64,000 bases of DNA. Source: CAVWGP01 sp963754645 (lineage in GTDB: Bacteria; Pseudomonadota; Alphaproteobacteria; Bin65). A program made the translations under genes and the position numbers. The notes beneath the pieces were generated by a model, which saw only the letters and a list, made by a program, of their open reading frames with translations, made no database searches and was not told the DNA's origin. Where the stretch lies: positions 558,001 through 622,000 of the forward strand of contig CAVWGP010000012.1 of the NCBI GenBank assembly GCA_963754645.1, read 5' to 3'. This document shows positions 52,830 through 61,965 of the stretch, piece by piece; the first letter of the stretch is position 1; each line of letters begins with the position of its first letter.

Positions 52830-54076
52830 ACGCGGCGGCCGGCGCGCGCGAAACCGGCGCCGGCCTCGGCTGGCGCACGCCGCTGCTCGTCATCGTCGCC
52901 GGCTGCATCGCCGGCTTCATCCCCTTCGGCCTGCGTTCGGGCGCCGGACTGTTTCTCGCGCCGATCTCGCAGGAACTCCATTGGGGCCGCGAAGTCTTCT
53001 CCGTTTCGCTTGCCACGCAGAACATCATCTGGGGCATTGGCGTGCCGATCGCGGGCATGCTGGCCGAGCGCTTCGGCTCCGGCCGCGTTCTCGCCGCCGG
53101 CGGCGTGTTTCTCGGTGCGGGGTCGATCGCGACCGCCTACATCACCGAACCCTGGCATGCCGATCTGGCGGCCGGCGTGCTGACCGGCCTGGGCATGGCG
53201 GGGACGACCTTTACCATCGTGTTTTCCATTCTGGCGCGCGTGGTCACGCCGCAGCGGCGCGCCGCGATTCTCGGCATCGCCACGGCGGCCACGTCGTTCG
53301 GCCAATGCATCCTCATTCCCGTCGCCCAGGCGTTCATCACGGCCTGGGGCTGGCAGACCGCGGCGATCCTGACCGGGCTCATCGCCTTGCTCGTGATCCC
53401 GCTCGCTTTCGTCCTCGCCGGCAAGCCGCGCGCCGCCCTGGCCGCCGAAGACCTGTCGCTCTCGAAGGCGCTGGTCGAGGCCGTCTTTCACCGCAGCTAC
53501 TGGCTGCTGCTCGCCGGATTTTTCGTCTGCGGTTTCCAACTCATGTTCATCAACGCCCATCTCCCGGCGTATTTTTCCGACCGGGGCCTGCCGCCCTGGG
53601 TGAGCGGCGCGGCGCTGGCGCTCATCGGCTTGACCAACGTGGCCGGCGGCCTTGCGGCCGGCTATCTCGGCGCCCGCTTCCCGAAGCGCTACGGGCTCGC
53701 ATTCATCTATTTCTCGCGCGCGGCGATGATCGCGGCCTTCGTCCTGCTGCCCTTGACCGTGTGGTCCGCGCTGATCTTTGCCGCGCTGATGGGCGTGGTT
53801 TGGCTGTCCACGGTGCCGTTCACATCCGGCCTCGTCGCGCAATTCTTCGGCGTGCGCTGGATGGCAAGCCTGTTCGGGTTCGTTTTCTTGAGCCACCAGA
53901 TCGGCGCTTTTTTCGGCACCTGGCTCGGCGGATTGCTGTTCGACGCCACCGGCTCCTACACTCTCATCTGGTGGATCACCGTGGCGCTCGGCGTCGCGGC
54001 CGGACTTATCAACCTGCCGATTCGCGAGGTGCCGGTGCCGCGCCTTGCGGGAACCGTGGCGCAAGGCGCAAGATAG
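52826..54076 (+). CDS. MFS transporter, second copy
   Basis: 416 residues, close paralogue of the preceding protein (SGAGLFLAPISQELHWGREVFSVSLATQNIIWGIGVPIAGMLAERFGSGRVLAAGG; FVCGFQLMFINAHLPAYFSDRGL; WLSTVPFTSGLVAQFFGVRWMASLFGFVFLSHQIGAFFGTWLGG). GTG 52826 overlaps the stop of copy one (GTGA), so the two are translationally coupled. The pair is followed by the indolepyruvate oxidoreductase gene at 27 nt, which suggests uptake of an aromatic or branched 2-oxoacid, but this is inference. Confidence 0.85.
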   Translation: MNAAAGARETGAGLGWRTPLLVIVAGCIAGFIPFGLRSGAGLFLAPISQELHWGREVFSVSLATQNIIWGIGVPIAGMLAERFGSGRVLAAGGVFLGAGSIATAYITEPWHADLAAGVLTGLGMAGTTFTIVFSILARVVTPQRRAAILGIATAATSFGQCILIPVAQAFITAWGWQTAAILTGLIALLVIPLAFVLAGKPRAALAAEDLSLSKALVEAVFHRSYWLLLAGFFVCGFQLMFINAHLPAYFSDRGLPPWVSGAALALIGLTNVAGGLAAGYLGARFPKRYGLAFIYFSRAAMIAAFVLLPLTVWSALIFAALMGVVWLSTVPFTSGLVAQFFGVRWMASLFGFVFLSHQIGAFFGTWLGGLLFDATGSYTLIWWITVALGVAAGLINLPIREVPVPRLAGTVAQGAR

Positions 54077-54102
54077 CGGCGGGTTCAATCTCCGGGGCCG
54101 CC

Positions 54103-57100
54103 ATGCTCGATCTTTCGATGTCCCTCGACGACAAATACCGGCGCGAGCGCGGGCCGGTGTTCCTGTCCGGCACGCAGGCGCTGGTCCGCCTCGCCATGCT
54201 CCAGGCCGAGCGCGACAAGAAGGCGGGGCTCAACACGGCGGGCTATATATCGGGCTATCGCGGCTCGCCGCTGGCGGCGCTCGATTTCGAATTGTGGCGC
54301 GCGCGCAAGTTCCTCGAACCGCGGCGCATCGTGTTCCAGCCCGGCCTCAACGAAGACCTCGCCGCCACCGCCGTGTGGGGCACGCAGCAAATCCACATTT
54401 ACCCCAAGCCGAAATACGACGGCGTCTTCGCCATGTGGTACGGCAAGTCGCCGGGCATCGACCGCTCGGGCGACGCCTTCAAGCACGGCAATCACATGGG
54501 CAGCGCCAAGCATGGCGGCGTGCTGGTGCTTATGGGCGACGATCACGCGCAGAAATCGACCTCGAGCACGTCGCAAAGCGAATACGCCATGGTCGATGCC
54601 ATGATGCCGGTGCTGGCGCCGGCTTCGCTGCAGGAATTCATCGATCTCGGCCTGTTCGGATTCGCGCTGTCGCGCTATTCGGGCTGTTGGATCGGCTTCA
54701 AGCTGGTCGATGCCAACATCAACACCTCGGGCACGGTGCTGATCGATCCCGACATGCCGCCCTTCACCCTGCCGAACGACGTGCAGTTCCCGCCCGAAGG
54801 CCTGAATTCCTTCTGGTTCGACGACCGGATCCCGCAGGAAGTGCGCATGAAGCGCTTCCGGATTCCGGCGGCGCAAGGTTTCGTGCGCGCCAACCGCATC
54901 GACCGCGTCGTCCACGACAGCCACAAGGCGCGGCTCGGCATCGTGTCGGCCGGCAAGTCGTGGCTCGATGTCGAGCAGGCGCTGGCCGCGCTCGGCCTGG
55001 ATGCCAAGCAATGCGCGAGCTTCGGCCTGCGCGTCTACAAGCTCGGCATGACGTGGCCGATCGAGCCCGAGGGCCTGACGCGCTTCGCCGACGGGCTCGA
55101 GGAAATTCTCGTGGTCGAGGAAAAGCGCGGCTTCATCGAGGATCAGATCAAGACAATTCTCTACGACCGCGCGCCGCAATCCCGGCCGCGCGTCATCGGC
55201 AAGCGCGACGAGCGCGGCGAAATCCTGCTCTCGGACGCGCTCGATCTCGACGCGAACCGGATCGCCTCGGTCATCGGCGGGCGCATCTTGCGGTTCGCCG
55301 ACCTCGCCGATTTCCGCGCCCGCGTCGACGCGATCGAGGCGCGCGGGCCCAAGGACACGATCGTGCCGGTGCACGGCCGCGGACCGTTCTTCTGCTCGGG
55401 CTGCCCGCACAACACCTCGACCAACGTGCCCGAGGGCAGCACGGCCATTGCCGGCATCGGCTGCCATTCGATGGCGATCTGGTACGGCCGCGCCACCGCC
55501 TTCACCCAGATGGGCGGCGAAGGCGCCTCGTGGCTCGGCATCGCGCCGTTCAGCGACACCAAGCACATCTTCCAGAATGTCGGCGACGGCACTTATTTCC
55601 ATTCCGGCAGCCTCGGCATCCGCGCCGCCGTCGCCGCCGGCGCGACGATGACGTTCAAGATTCTCTACAACGACGCCGTCGCCATGACCGGCGGCCAGCC
55701 GGTCGATGGGCCGCTCTCCGTGCCGCAGATCACGCGGCAATTGCACGCCGAGGGGCTGCGCACCATCGTCGTCGTCGCCGACGATCCGCTGAAATATGCG
55801 ATCGGCTCGGACTTCGCGCCCGGCGTCACGATCCGGCATCGCGACGAGCTCGACGCGGTGCAGCGCGATCTGCGCGACGTGGAAGGCGTCAGCGCCCTGG
55901 TCTACGATCAAACCTGCGCCGCCGAGAAGCGCCGCCGGCGCAAGCGCAACGAATATCCCGATCCCGACGAGCGCATCTTCATCAACGATCTGGTGTGCGA
56001 AGGCTGCGGCGATTGCGGCAAGGCTTCGAACTGCGTCTCGGTGCAAGTCGTCGACACCGAGTTCGGCAAGAAGCGCGCCATCGATCAATCGAACTGCAAC
56101 AAGGATTTCAGTTGCATCAAGGGCTTTTGCCCGAGCTTCGTCACGGTCAAGGGCGGCGCGCTCAAAAAGCGCAAGGGGCAGGCCGCGGCCGGCCTGGCGC
56201 CAATTCCCGAGCCCAAATTGCCGCCGCTCGCCGAGCCCTTCGCGGTGGCGATCACCGGCGTCGGCGGCACCGGCGTGGTGACGATCAGCGCCATATTGGG
56301 CACGGCGGCGCATATCGAGGGCCGGCCGTGTTCGGTCTCGGACATCGTCGGCCTGTCGCAGAAGAACGGGCCGGTGATGAGCCAGCTCATTTTCGCGCCG
56401 AACAAGGAGGCGCTGCACGCGGCGCAAATCGCGCCCGGCGCCGCCGACGCGCTGATCGCGTGCGACATCATCACCAGCACGATGCCCGAGGCGATGGGCA
56501 AGCTCGCGCCCGGCAAGACGCGCGCCGTGGTCAATCTCGACGCGATCGCGACCGGCGAATTCGTGCAAAATCCCGACAAGCGCTTCGAAGGCGCCGAGAT
56601 GCGGAAGCGCCTCGCCCAGCGCCTCGACGCGGCGCACACGGATTTCATTTCCGCCACGCGCCTGACCCGCGCCCTGCTCGGCGACACGATCACGGCCAAT
56701 ATGTTCATGACCGGCTATGCCTGGCAGAAGGGCCTGGTGCCGATCCGGCGCGACGCGATCGAGCAGGCGATCCGGCTCAACGGCGCCGCGGTCGAGGCGA
56801 ACCTGAAAGCCTTCGATTGGGGCCGGCGCGCGGCGCACGATCCGGCCGCGATCGACAAGCTGGCGGCGGCGGAGACGGCGCCGCCCGCAACGCTCGACGA
56901 AACCATCGCCCGCCGCGCCGAATTCCTGGTCGCCTATCAGAACCAGGCCTATGCCGCGCGCTATCGCCAATTGGTCGAAACCGTCCGCCGCTCCGAGGCC
57001 AGCACCTACGACAGCACCGCGCTCACCGAGGCCGTGGCACGCGGCTTCTTCAAGCTGATGGCCTACAAGGACGAATACGAAGTGGCGCGGCTCTACACCG

Positions 57101-57546
57101 ACGGCAGTTTCGAGCGCAAGCTGCGCGAACAATTCGAGGGCGATTTCACGCTGCAATTCCATCTGGCGCCGCCGCTCCTGGCGCCGCGCGATCCCGCCAC
57201 CGGCCGGCTGCAGAAGCGGCGCTACGGGCGCTGGATGTTCGGCGCCTTCAAGCTGATGGCCAAGCTACGCGGATTGCGCGGCACGGCCTTCGACGTGTTC
57301 GGCTACACGGCGGAGCGGCGCATGGAACGCCGGATGATCGGCGAGTACGAGACCCTCATGTTCGATCTTGCCGCGAAGCTCAGCGCCGCCAGCCACCCGG
57401 CCGCCGTGGAACTCGCGGCGCTGCCCGAGCGCATCCGCGGCTTCGGCCACGTCAAGGAGGCCTCGATCCACGAGGCCAAGAAGCGCGAGGCGGAGCTGCT
57501 GGCCGCTTTCCGTAACCCGCCGGGCGTCAGGGTCGCGGCGGAGTAG
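54103..57546 (+). CDS. fused indolepyruvate ferredoxin oxidoreductase family protein
   Basis: 1147 residues, combining IorA- and IorB-type parts. TPP-binding region about 440-560 (CSGCPHNTSTNVPEGS, GGEGASWLGIAPF, QNVGDGTYFHSG, NDAVAMTGGQ), an Fe-S region about 630-690 (CEGCGDCGKASNC, CNKDFSCIKGFCPSF) and a gamma domain from about 710 (AITGVGGTGVVTISAILGTAA). The family decarboxylates aryl or branched 2-oxoacids to acyl-CoA with reduction of an electron carrier. The long fused form is common in aerobic proteobacteria. ATG 54103 is the first Met of the family start. Confidence 0.9.
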   Translation: MLDLSMSLDDKYRRERGPVFLSGTQALVRLAMLQAERDKKAGLNTAGYISGYRGSPLAALDFELWRARKFLEPRRIVFQPGLNEDLAATAVWGTQQIHIYPKPKYDGVFAMWYGKSPGIDRSGDAFKHGNHMGSAKHGGVLVLMGDDHAQKSTSSTSQSEYAMVDAMMPVLAPASLQEFIDLGLFGFALSRYSGCWIGFKLVDANINTSGTVLIDPDMPPFTLPNDVQFPPEGLNSFWFDDRIPQEVRMKRFRIPAAQGFVRANRIDRVVHDSHKARLGIVSAGKSWLDVEQALAALGLDAKQCASFGLRVYKLGMTWPIEPEGLTRFADGLEEILVVEEKRGFIEDQIKTILYDRAPQSRPRVIGKRDERGEILLSDALDLDANRIASVIGGRILRFADLADFRARVDAIEARGPKDTIVPVHGRGPFFCSGCPHNTSTNVPEGSTAIAGIGCHSMAIWYGRATAFTQMGGEGASWLGIAPFSDTKHIFQNVGDGTYFHSGSLGIRAAVAAGATMTFKILYNDAVAMTGGQPVDGPLSVPQITRQLHAEGLRTIVVVADDPLKYAIGSDFAPGVTIRHRDELDAVQRDLRDVEGVSALVYDQTCAAEKRRRRKRNEYPDPDERIFINDLVCEGCGDCGKASNCVSVQVVDTEFGKKRAIDQSNCNKDFSCIKGFCPSFVTVKGGALKKRKGQAAAGLAPIPEPKLPPLAEPFAVAITGVGGTGVVTISAILGTAAHIEGRPCSVSDIVGLSQKNGPVMSQLIFAPNKEALHAAQIAPGAADALIACDIITSTMPEAMGKLAPGKTRAVVNLDAIATGEFVQNPDKRFEGAEMRKRLAQRLDAAHTDFISATRLTRALLGDTITANMFMTGYAWQKGLVPIRRDAIEQAIRLNGAAVEANLKAFDWGRRAAHDPAAIDKLAAAETAPPATLDETIARRAEFLVAYQNQAYAARYRQLVETVRRSEASTYDSTALTEAVARGFFKLMAYKDEYEVARLYTDGSFERKLREQFEGDFTLQFHLAPPLLAPRDPATGRLQKRRYGRWMFGAFKLMAKLRGLRGTAFDVFGYTAERRMERRMIGEYETLMFDLAAKLSAASHPAAVELAALPERIRGFGHVKEASIHEAKKREAELLAAFRNPPGVRVAAE

Positions 57547-57636
57547 GCCGGACCAAATTCCGAAAGGGACCGGTCCCATATCGACTCCATTCGTTCGCTT
57601 CGATTTGCCCAACTGCGCAACATTGGCGCTGGCAGC

Positions 57637-57729
57637 CTGGACCCCGGCTCGGTGGCCGGGGTGACACTGTTTTTTCAATTCAAATCAATTGCTATTCGAG
57701 CTGTCGCCCCGGCGAAAGTCGGGGACCAG
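57637..57729. repeat. inverted pair of CCCCGG-type intergenic repeats
   Basis: CTGGACCCCGGC...GCCGGGGTGACA (57637-57665) and TGTCGCCCCGGC...CGGGGACCAG (57702-57729) are inverted copies of one motif with a short AT-rich centre. The first ends in a 7-bp hairpin with T6 after it (57670-57675) and may terminate the oxidoreductase transcript. A half copy (GGCCGGGGTGACA) lies at 40891-40903. The rest of 57547-57901 shows no gene. Confidence 0.55.
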
Positions 57730-57901
57730 ATGCAACGCACGCCGATCGGGGATAAGCTCGATCCCGGTGCCATCAACCGAACTCCCCATAAGGCCCGCCC
57801 GATATAGGGAGTGAGATTTTTCTTTCGCCGGGCGCATGTAACGCTTGGCGCGCGGACTCAATCGTGATTCTATGCGCGCCAACTTGCATGGGTCGCGGCC
57901 A

Positions 57902-59116
57902 ATGTCACCCTTCCGGCGTTTCGGAGTTCACCTGCTCGCTGTCGCGGCGCTGCTGATCGTGACGGCGCGCCCCGGCTTTGCCCAGGACGGCAGCGATTTT
58001 CCGCAATGGGTCCAAGCTTTCCGGGCCGAGGCGCAGGGCCAAGGGATTGCGCCCACCACGCTCGACCGCGCCTTCGCCGGCGTCAAATTCAACCCGCGCA
58101 TCATCGAGCTCGACCGCTTCCAGCCCGAATTCGTCAAGCCGATCAACGAATACATCGCCGCCAATGTGACGGCCGACGCTGTCGCCCGCGGCCGCGAGAA
58201 ATTGCAGACGCACGCCGCTCTGCTCGCGCGCGTCAGCCAGCAATATGGCGTGCCGGCGGAATACATCGTCGCAATTTGGCGCATCGAGAGCGGCTATGGC
58301 ACGAATTTCGGCAGCTTCAACGTCGTCGAGGCCTTGGCAACCCTGGCCTATGCCGGACGCCGCCAGCCCTATTGGCGCGGCGAGCTGGTTTCCGCGCTAC
58401 GCCTGCTGCAGACCGGCGAAGTGCCGGCGCAACGCCTGATCGGCTCGTGGGCCGGCGCCATGGGGCACACGCAGTTCATGCCGTCGGTCTATCTCAGCCG
58501 CGCGGTGGATTTCGACGGCGACGGCAAGCGCGATCTGTGGAACAGCCTGCCCGACGTCTTCGCCTCGACCGCGAATTACCTGGCCAAGGCTGGGTGGCAG
58601 ACCGGCTTGCCCTTCGGCATCGAAGTCAAGCTGCCGGCCAACTTCCCCTATGAGCTGAGCGAGACAGCGTCGCAGCCGATCGGCGAATGGGCCAAGCTCG
58701 GCGTCGTGCAAATGAACGGCCAGGCGCTGCCGCCATTGCCGGGTAATTTGGGCATCATCGTGCCGGCCGGCCATCGCGGCCCGGCCTTCCTCGTCACCGC
58801 CAACTATCAGGCGATCCTCGCCTACAACAATGCCGCGTCCTATGCCCTGTCGGTCGCACTGCTCGCCGAGCGCTATCGCGGCCAGGGCGTGGTGACGGCG
58901 GCATGGCCGGCCAACGACCGCCTGTTGAGCCGCACCGAAAAAGAAGAGTTGCAAAAGCTGCTGACCGAGCGCGGCTACGACCCCGGCCCGATCGATGGAC
59001 AAGTCGGGCCGGCGACGCGGGCCGCGATCCGCCAATTGCAGAAGAAAACCGGCGTGCCGGCGGACGGATTCGCCAATTTCGCCCTGCTGGAATTGGCCCG
59101 CAAAGCGCCTCGGTGA
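57902..59116 (+). CDS. lytic murein transglycosylase (MltB family), first copy
   Basis: 404 residues. Signal peptide (VHLLAVAALLIVTARPGFAQ), then the MltB/SLT-like catalytic domain: YGVPAEYIVAIWRIESGYGTNFGSFNVVEALATLAYAGRR with the catalytic Glu in RIESGYG (about residue 140), SWAGAMGHTQFMPSVYLSRAVDFDGDGKRDLWNS. The last 60 residues are a peptidoglycan-binding domain (LLTERGYDPGPIDGQVGPATRAAIRQLQKKTGVPADG). It cleaves glycan strands to anhydromuropeptides in the periplasm. ATG 57902 is favoured; 57872 is possible. Confidence 0.9.
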   Translation: MSPFRRFGVHLLAVAALLIVTARPGFAQDGSDFPQWVQAFRAEAQGQGIAPTTLDRAFAGVKFNPRIIELDRFQPEFVKPINEYIAANVTADAVARGREKLQTHAALLARVSQQYGVPAEYIVAIWRIESGYGTNFGSFNVVEALATLAYAGRRQPYWRGELVSALRLLQTGEVPAQRLIGSWAGAMGHTQFMPSVYLSRAVDFDGDGKRDLWNSLPDVFASTANYLAKAGWQTGLPFGIEVKLPANFPYELSETASQPIGEWAKLGVVQMNGQALPPLPGNLGIIVPAGHRGPAFLVTANYQAILAYNNAASYALSVALLAERYRGQGVVTAAWPANDRLLSRTEKEELQKLLTERGYDPGPIDGQVGPATRAAIRQLQKKTGVPADGFANFALLELARKAPR

Positions 59117-59221
59117 TCCGTGTGGCAGGCGCGGGAACGATCGCCCAGGCGGAGCCGTAGCCAAAGCAAGGCGCAAAGCGGCAATCACGACCGCGCAAAC
59201 GGGGAATATAGAGCTTTATCA

Positions 59222-60604
59222 ATGGTTAACGATATGCGGATGGGGCCTGTGTCGATCATCTTGCGCTGTGCGGCGATCGCCTCCGTCGCCTTGCTCGCCG
59301 CCTGCGGCTCGAGTAGCCAGCGCAGCACGGTATCCCAGCCGATGACCGAGCAATTGGCGCGTTGCCGTGCCGCCAGCTCGGGCGTTTACGATGCCGGGTC
59401 CTACGAGGACTATCTCGGCCGGGTGAAAGCCGCCGCGCAGCGCTGCGGCATTCGCGAGGCGACGCTGGCCTCGGCCTTCAACGGCACCGTGCGCCGCGCC
59501 GAACTCAAGGATGTCGGCCCCGAGCTGACCTTGGGCGATCCGCAGCTCGCCGCCTATCCGCGCGACAACCGCGGCACGATCACGACCGGCGGCGTCAATC
59601 CGACGCGAAAATACGTCGAAGACCGCGTCGAGCAGCTCGCGGAAAAGGGTTACGACCTGCTGCGCCGGCACAATTCGGTGCTGAAACGCGTCGAGCAGCG
59701 CTACGGCGTGCCGGCGGAATACATCGTCGCCTTCTGGGGCGTCGAGACCAATTTCGGGAGCTTCACCGGCAATCACGACGTGATCGAGACGCTGGCCAAT
59801 CTCGGCTATTCGAGCAGCCGGCGGAAGTTCTTCACCGAAGAGCTGTTCGGCGCGCTGATCATTTACGACCGCGGCATTGTCCAGCGCGCTCAGTTCAAGG
59901 GCTCCTATGCCGGCGCCATGGGCCAGCCGCAATTCATGCCGACGAACTACATCCAATACGCCGTCGATTTCGACGGCAACGGGCGCGCCGATCTCTACGG
60001 CTCGCTGCCCGATACATTCGCCTCGATCGCCAATTATCTCCGCCAGCGCAGCAAATGGGATCCCGCCGTCGGCAGCGCGATCCTCGAAGTGCGCCTGCCC
60101 CGGGATTTTCCCTATCAGGAAGCCGATATCGAAATGCGCCGCGATGCCGGCTTCTGGGATCGCTATCGCGTGACCGACAGCGCCGGGCGCCGCCTGCCGA
60201 ACAATCTCGGGCAGACCGCCGTGCTGCTGCCCGCCGGCTGCAACGGCCCCGCCTTCATGGTGACGCAGAATTTCTTCTCGATCATGGACTACAATCCGCT
60301 GGTCGAATACGCGATGGCGGTGGCGCAAGTCGCGGAGACGATGCGGCGCGGCGAATACCGCATCATCAAATCCTGGCCCGACGAAGCCCCGCTGACCCGC
60401 AACGAGCGCGCCCGCGCCCAGGAATTGCTCAGCCGCCGCGGCTATGGCGACGTGAACCCCGACGGCGTCATGGGCCGCGAAACCCGCTCCGCCGTCCGCC
60501 GCGCCCAACTCGCCATGGGCCTGTGCCCGGATGGTTATGCGACGGCGTCGCTGCTCAACCGGCTCGACAATGGCGGACGGCGGTTCGTGAGCGCGCGACG
60601 GTAG
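59222..60604 (+). CDS. lytic murein transglycosylase (MltB family), second copy, lipoprotein
   Basis: 460 residues, same architecture as the preceding protein but anchored by a lipobox (SVALLAACGSS). YGVPAEYIVAFWGVETNFGSFTGNHDVIETLANLGYSS carries the catalytic Glu in GVETNFG, and GSYAGAMGQPQFMPTNYIQYAVDFDGNGRADLYGS the second signature; the C-terminus is a peptidoglycan-binding domain (LLSRRGYGDVNPDGVMGRETRSAVRRAQLAMGLCPDG). The pair seems to be an old duplication with one soluble and one membrane-bound form. Either ATG 59222 or 59234 may be used. Confidence 0.9.
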   Translation: MVNDMRMGPVSIILRCAAIASVALLAACGSSSQRSTVSQPMTEQLARCRAASSGVYDAGSYEDYLGRVKAAAQRCGIREATLASAFNGTVRRAELKDVGPELTLGDPQLAAYPRDNRGTITTGGVNPTRKYVEDRVEQLAEKGYDLLRRHNSVLKRVEQRYGVPAEYIVAFWGVETNFGSFTGNHDVIETLANLGYSSSRRKFFTEELFGALIIYDRGIVQRAQFKGSYAGAMGQPQFMPTNYIQYAVDFDGNGRADLYGSLPDTFASIANYLRQRSKWDPAVGSAILEVRLPRDFPYQEADIEMRRDAGFWDRYRVTDSAGRRLPNNLGQTAVLLPAGCNGPAFMVTQNFFSIMDYNPLVEYAMAVAQVAETMRRGEYRIIKSWPDEAPLTRNERARAQELLSRRGYGDVNPDGVMGRETRSAVRRAQLAMGLCPDGYATASLLNRLDNGGRRFVSARR

Positions 60605-60617
60605 TTTGGGCGCGGAT

Positions 60618-60665
60618 TTATTCGCCGCAGATTATGCGGTGAATAATTGACGTTGCGGCGAATAA
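60618..60665. promoter_or_regulatory. three-copy operator-like repeat before the fic gene
   Basis: GCGGYGAATAA occurs three times: once on the minus strand (60618-60628) and twice on the plus strand (60636-60646 and 60655-60665, 19 nt apart). The outer copies form a 12-nt inverted repeat TTATTCGCCGCA/TGCGGCGAATAA. The last site ends 21 nt before the fic start, a position fit for a repressor; the fic C-terminal winged-helix-like region is a candidate. Confidence 0.55.
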
Positions 60666-60686
60666 CCGGCATAATCTCCGCAATGG

Positions 60687-61805
60687 ATGCGGACAATGCC
60701 GAGTTATATTCATCAGCACCCCGATTGGCCAAAATTCAATTGGAATCATAAAGCCTTAGAAAACAGGCTGGCGGCCATACGGCATCGCCAAGGGCGCCTC
60801 ATTGGCCGCATGGAGGGCTTGGGTTTCGCCCAGCGCAGCGAAGCTTCGCTGCAAACTCTGACCCAAGATGTGCTCAAGACTAGCGAAATCGAAGGCGAAA
60901 TTCTCGATCGGCAGCAGGTGCGATCGTCGCTGGCGCGACGGCTTGGCATCGAGATCGGCGGCTTGAGCCCTGCGGACCGCCGCGTCGACGGCCTCGTCGA
61001 CATGATGCTCGACGCCGCGCAAAAATACGACATGAAGCTGACGGTCGAGCGCCTGTTTGGCTGGCACGCCGCGCTGTTTCCAACCGGCCGCAGCGGCCTC
61101 ACGCGAATTGCGGTCGGCGGTTGGCGAGACGACAAGGCCGGGGCAATGCAGGTCGTCTCGGGCGCTATCGGCTTCGAGCGCGTTCATTACGAAGCGCCCG
61201 CCGCCGCGCGGCTCGATGGCGAAATGAACGCCTTCCTCGAATGGTTCAACGGCGAAAGCGGCGTCGATCCTGTGCTCAAGGCCGGGATCGCGCATCTGTG
61301 GTTCGTCACCGTGCACCCGTTCGATGATGGCAACGGGCGCGTTGCCCGCGCCATCGCCGACATGGCACTGGCCGGCTCCGAACGCATGCCGCAACGTTTC
61401 TACAGCATGTCCGCGCAAATCTGCCTGGAGCGGGGCGCCTATTATGACATGCTCGAAAATACGCAGAAATCCGGCCTCGATATTACGCGCTGGTTGGGAT
61501 GGTTCCTCGCCTGCCTCGGCCGCGCCTTCGACGGCGCGGAAGCGACGCTGGCCGCCGTCCTGCGCAAGGCCGAATTCTGGAGGAAGCACGGCCAGGCGGG
61601 GTTCAACGATCGCCAGCGCGACATGCTCATCCGCCTGCTGGACGGCTTCGAAGGCCGGATCGCCTCGTCACGCTGGGCGAAGATCGAACGCTGCTCGCCG
61701 GACACCGCCTTGCGCGACATCGCGGACCTTGTCGCGCGCGGGATACTCCGGAAGGATGCGGGCGGCGGACGGAGCACGGGGTATTCGTTGGCGAATACGG
61801 AATAA
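60687..61805 (+). CDS. Fic family protein with N-terminal inhibitory helix
   Basis: 372 residues. The N-terminus (YIHQHPDWPKFNWNHKALENRLAAIRHRQGRLIGRM) is the DUF4172 region of Fic proteins; TSEIEG at about residue 66 fits the (S/T)xxxE(G/N) inhibitory motif of class II Fic enzymes; HPFDDGNGRVAR (about residue 210) is the catalytic Fic motif with His, acidic residue and Arg present; the last 60 residues (IERCSPDTALRDIADLVARGILRKDAGGGRSTGYSL) look like a winged helix. It should transfer AMP to a protein hydroxyl. ATG 60687, or 60696. Confidence 0.9.
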   Translation: MRTMPSYIHQHPDWPKFNWNHKALENRLAAIRHRQGRLIGRMEGLGFAQRSEASLQTLTQDVLKTSEIEGEILDRQQVRSSLARRLGIEIGGLSPADRRVDGLVDMMLDAAQKYDMKLTVERLFGWHAALFPTGRSGLTRIAVGGWRDDKAGAMQVVSGAIGFERVHYEAPAAARLDGEMNAFLEWFNGESGVDPVLKAGIAHLWFVTVHPFDDGNGRVARAIADMALAGSERMPQRFYSMSAQICLERGAYYDMLENTQKSGLDITRWLGWFLACLGRAFDGAEATLAAVLRKAEFWRKHGQAGFNDRQRDMLIRLLDGFEGRIASSRWAKIERCSPDTALRDIADLVARGILRKDAGGGRSTGYSLANTE

Positions 61806-61840
61806 TACCAACCAACATAATTGTTGACCTTTGGTCGCGG

Positions 61841-61927
61841 CGTAGGGGCGCGCCGCGCGCGCCCTGCCATTGCAATGCGTGATCATCGTGCGCTGCAGAC
61901 ACAGGGCGCGCGCGGCGCGCCCCTACG
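61841..61927. repeat. perfect 26-nt inverted repeat behind fic
   Basis: 61841-61866 (CGTAGGGGCGCGCCGCGC...) and 61902-61927 are perfect inverted copies of 26 nt separated by 35 nt. No T-run follows. Size and perfection suggest a small non-autonomous mobile element or dispersed palindrome rather than a plain terminator. Confidence 0.6.
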
Positions 61928-61965
61928 TTGCAACTATCGGTCATTCCTTGGGGCCGTTGGTAAAA

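Noticed and set aside
54085..57162. 1025-codon open frame on the minus strand
   Set aside because: Antisense to the oxidoreductase gene, which has clear TPP and Fe-S motifs and a ribosome site; the antisense frame has none.
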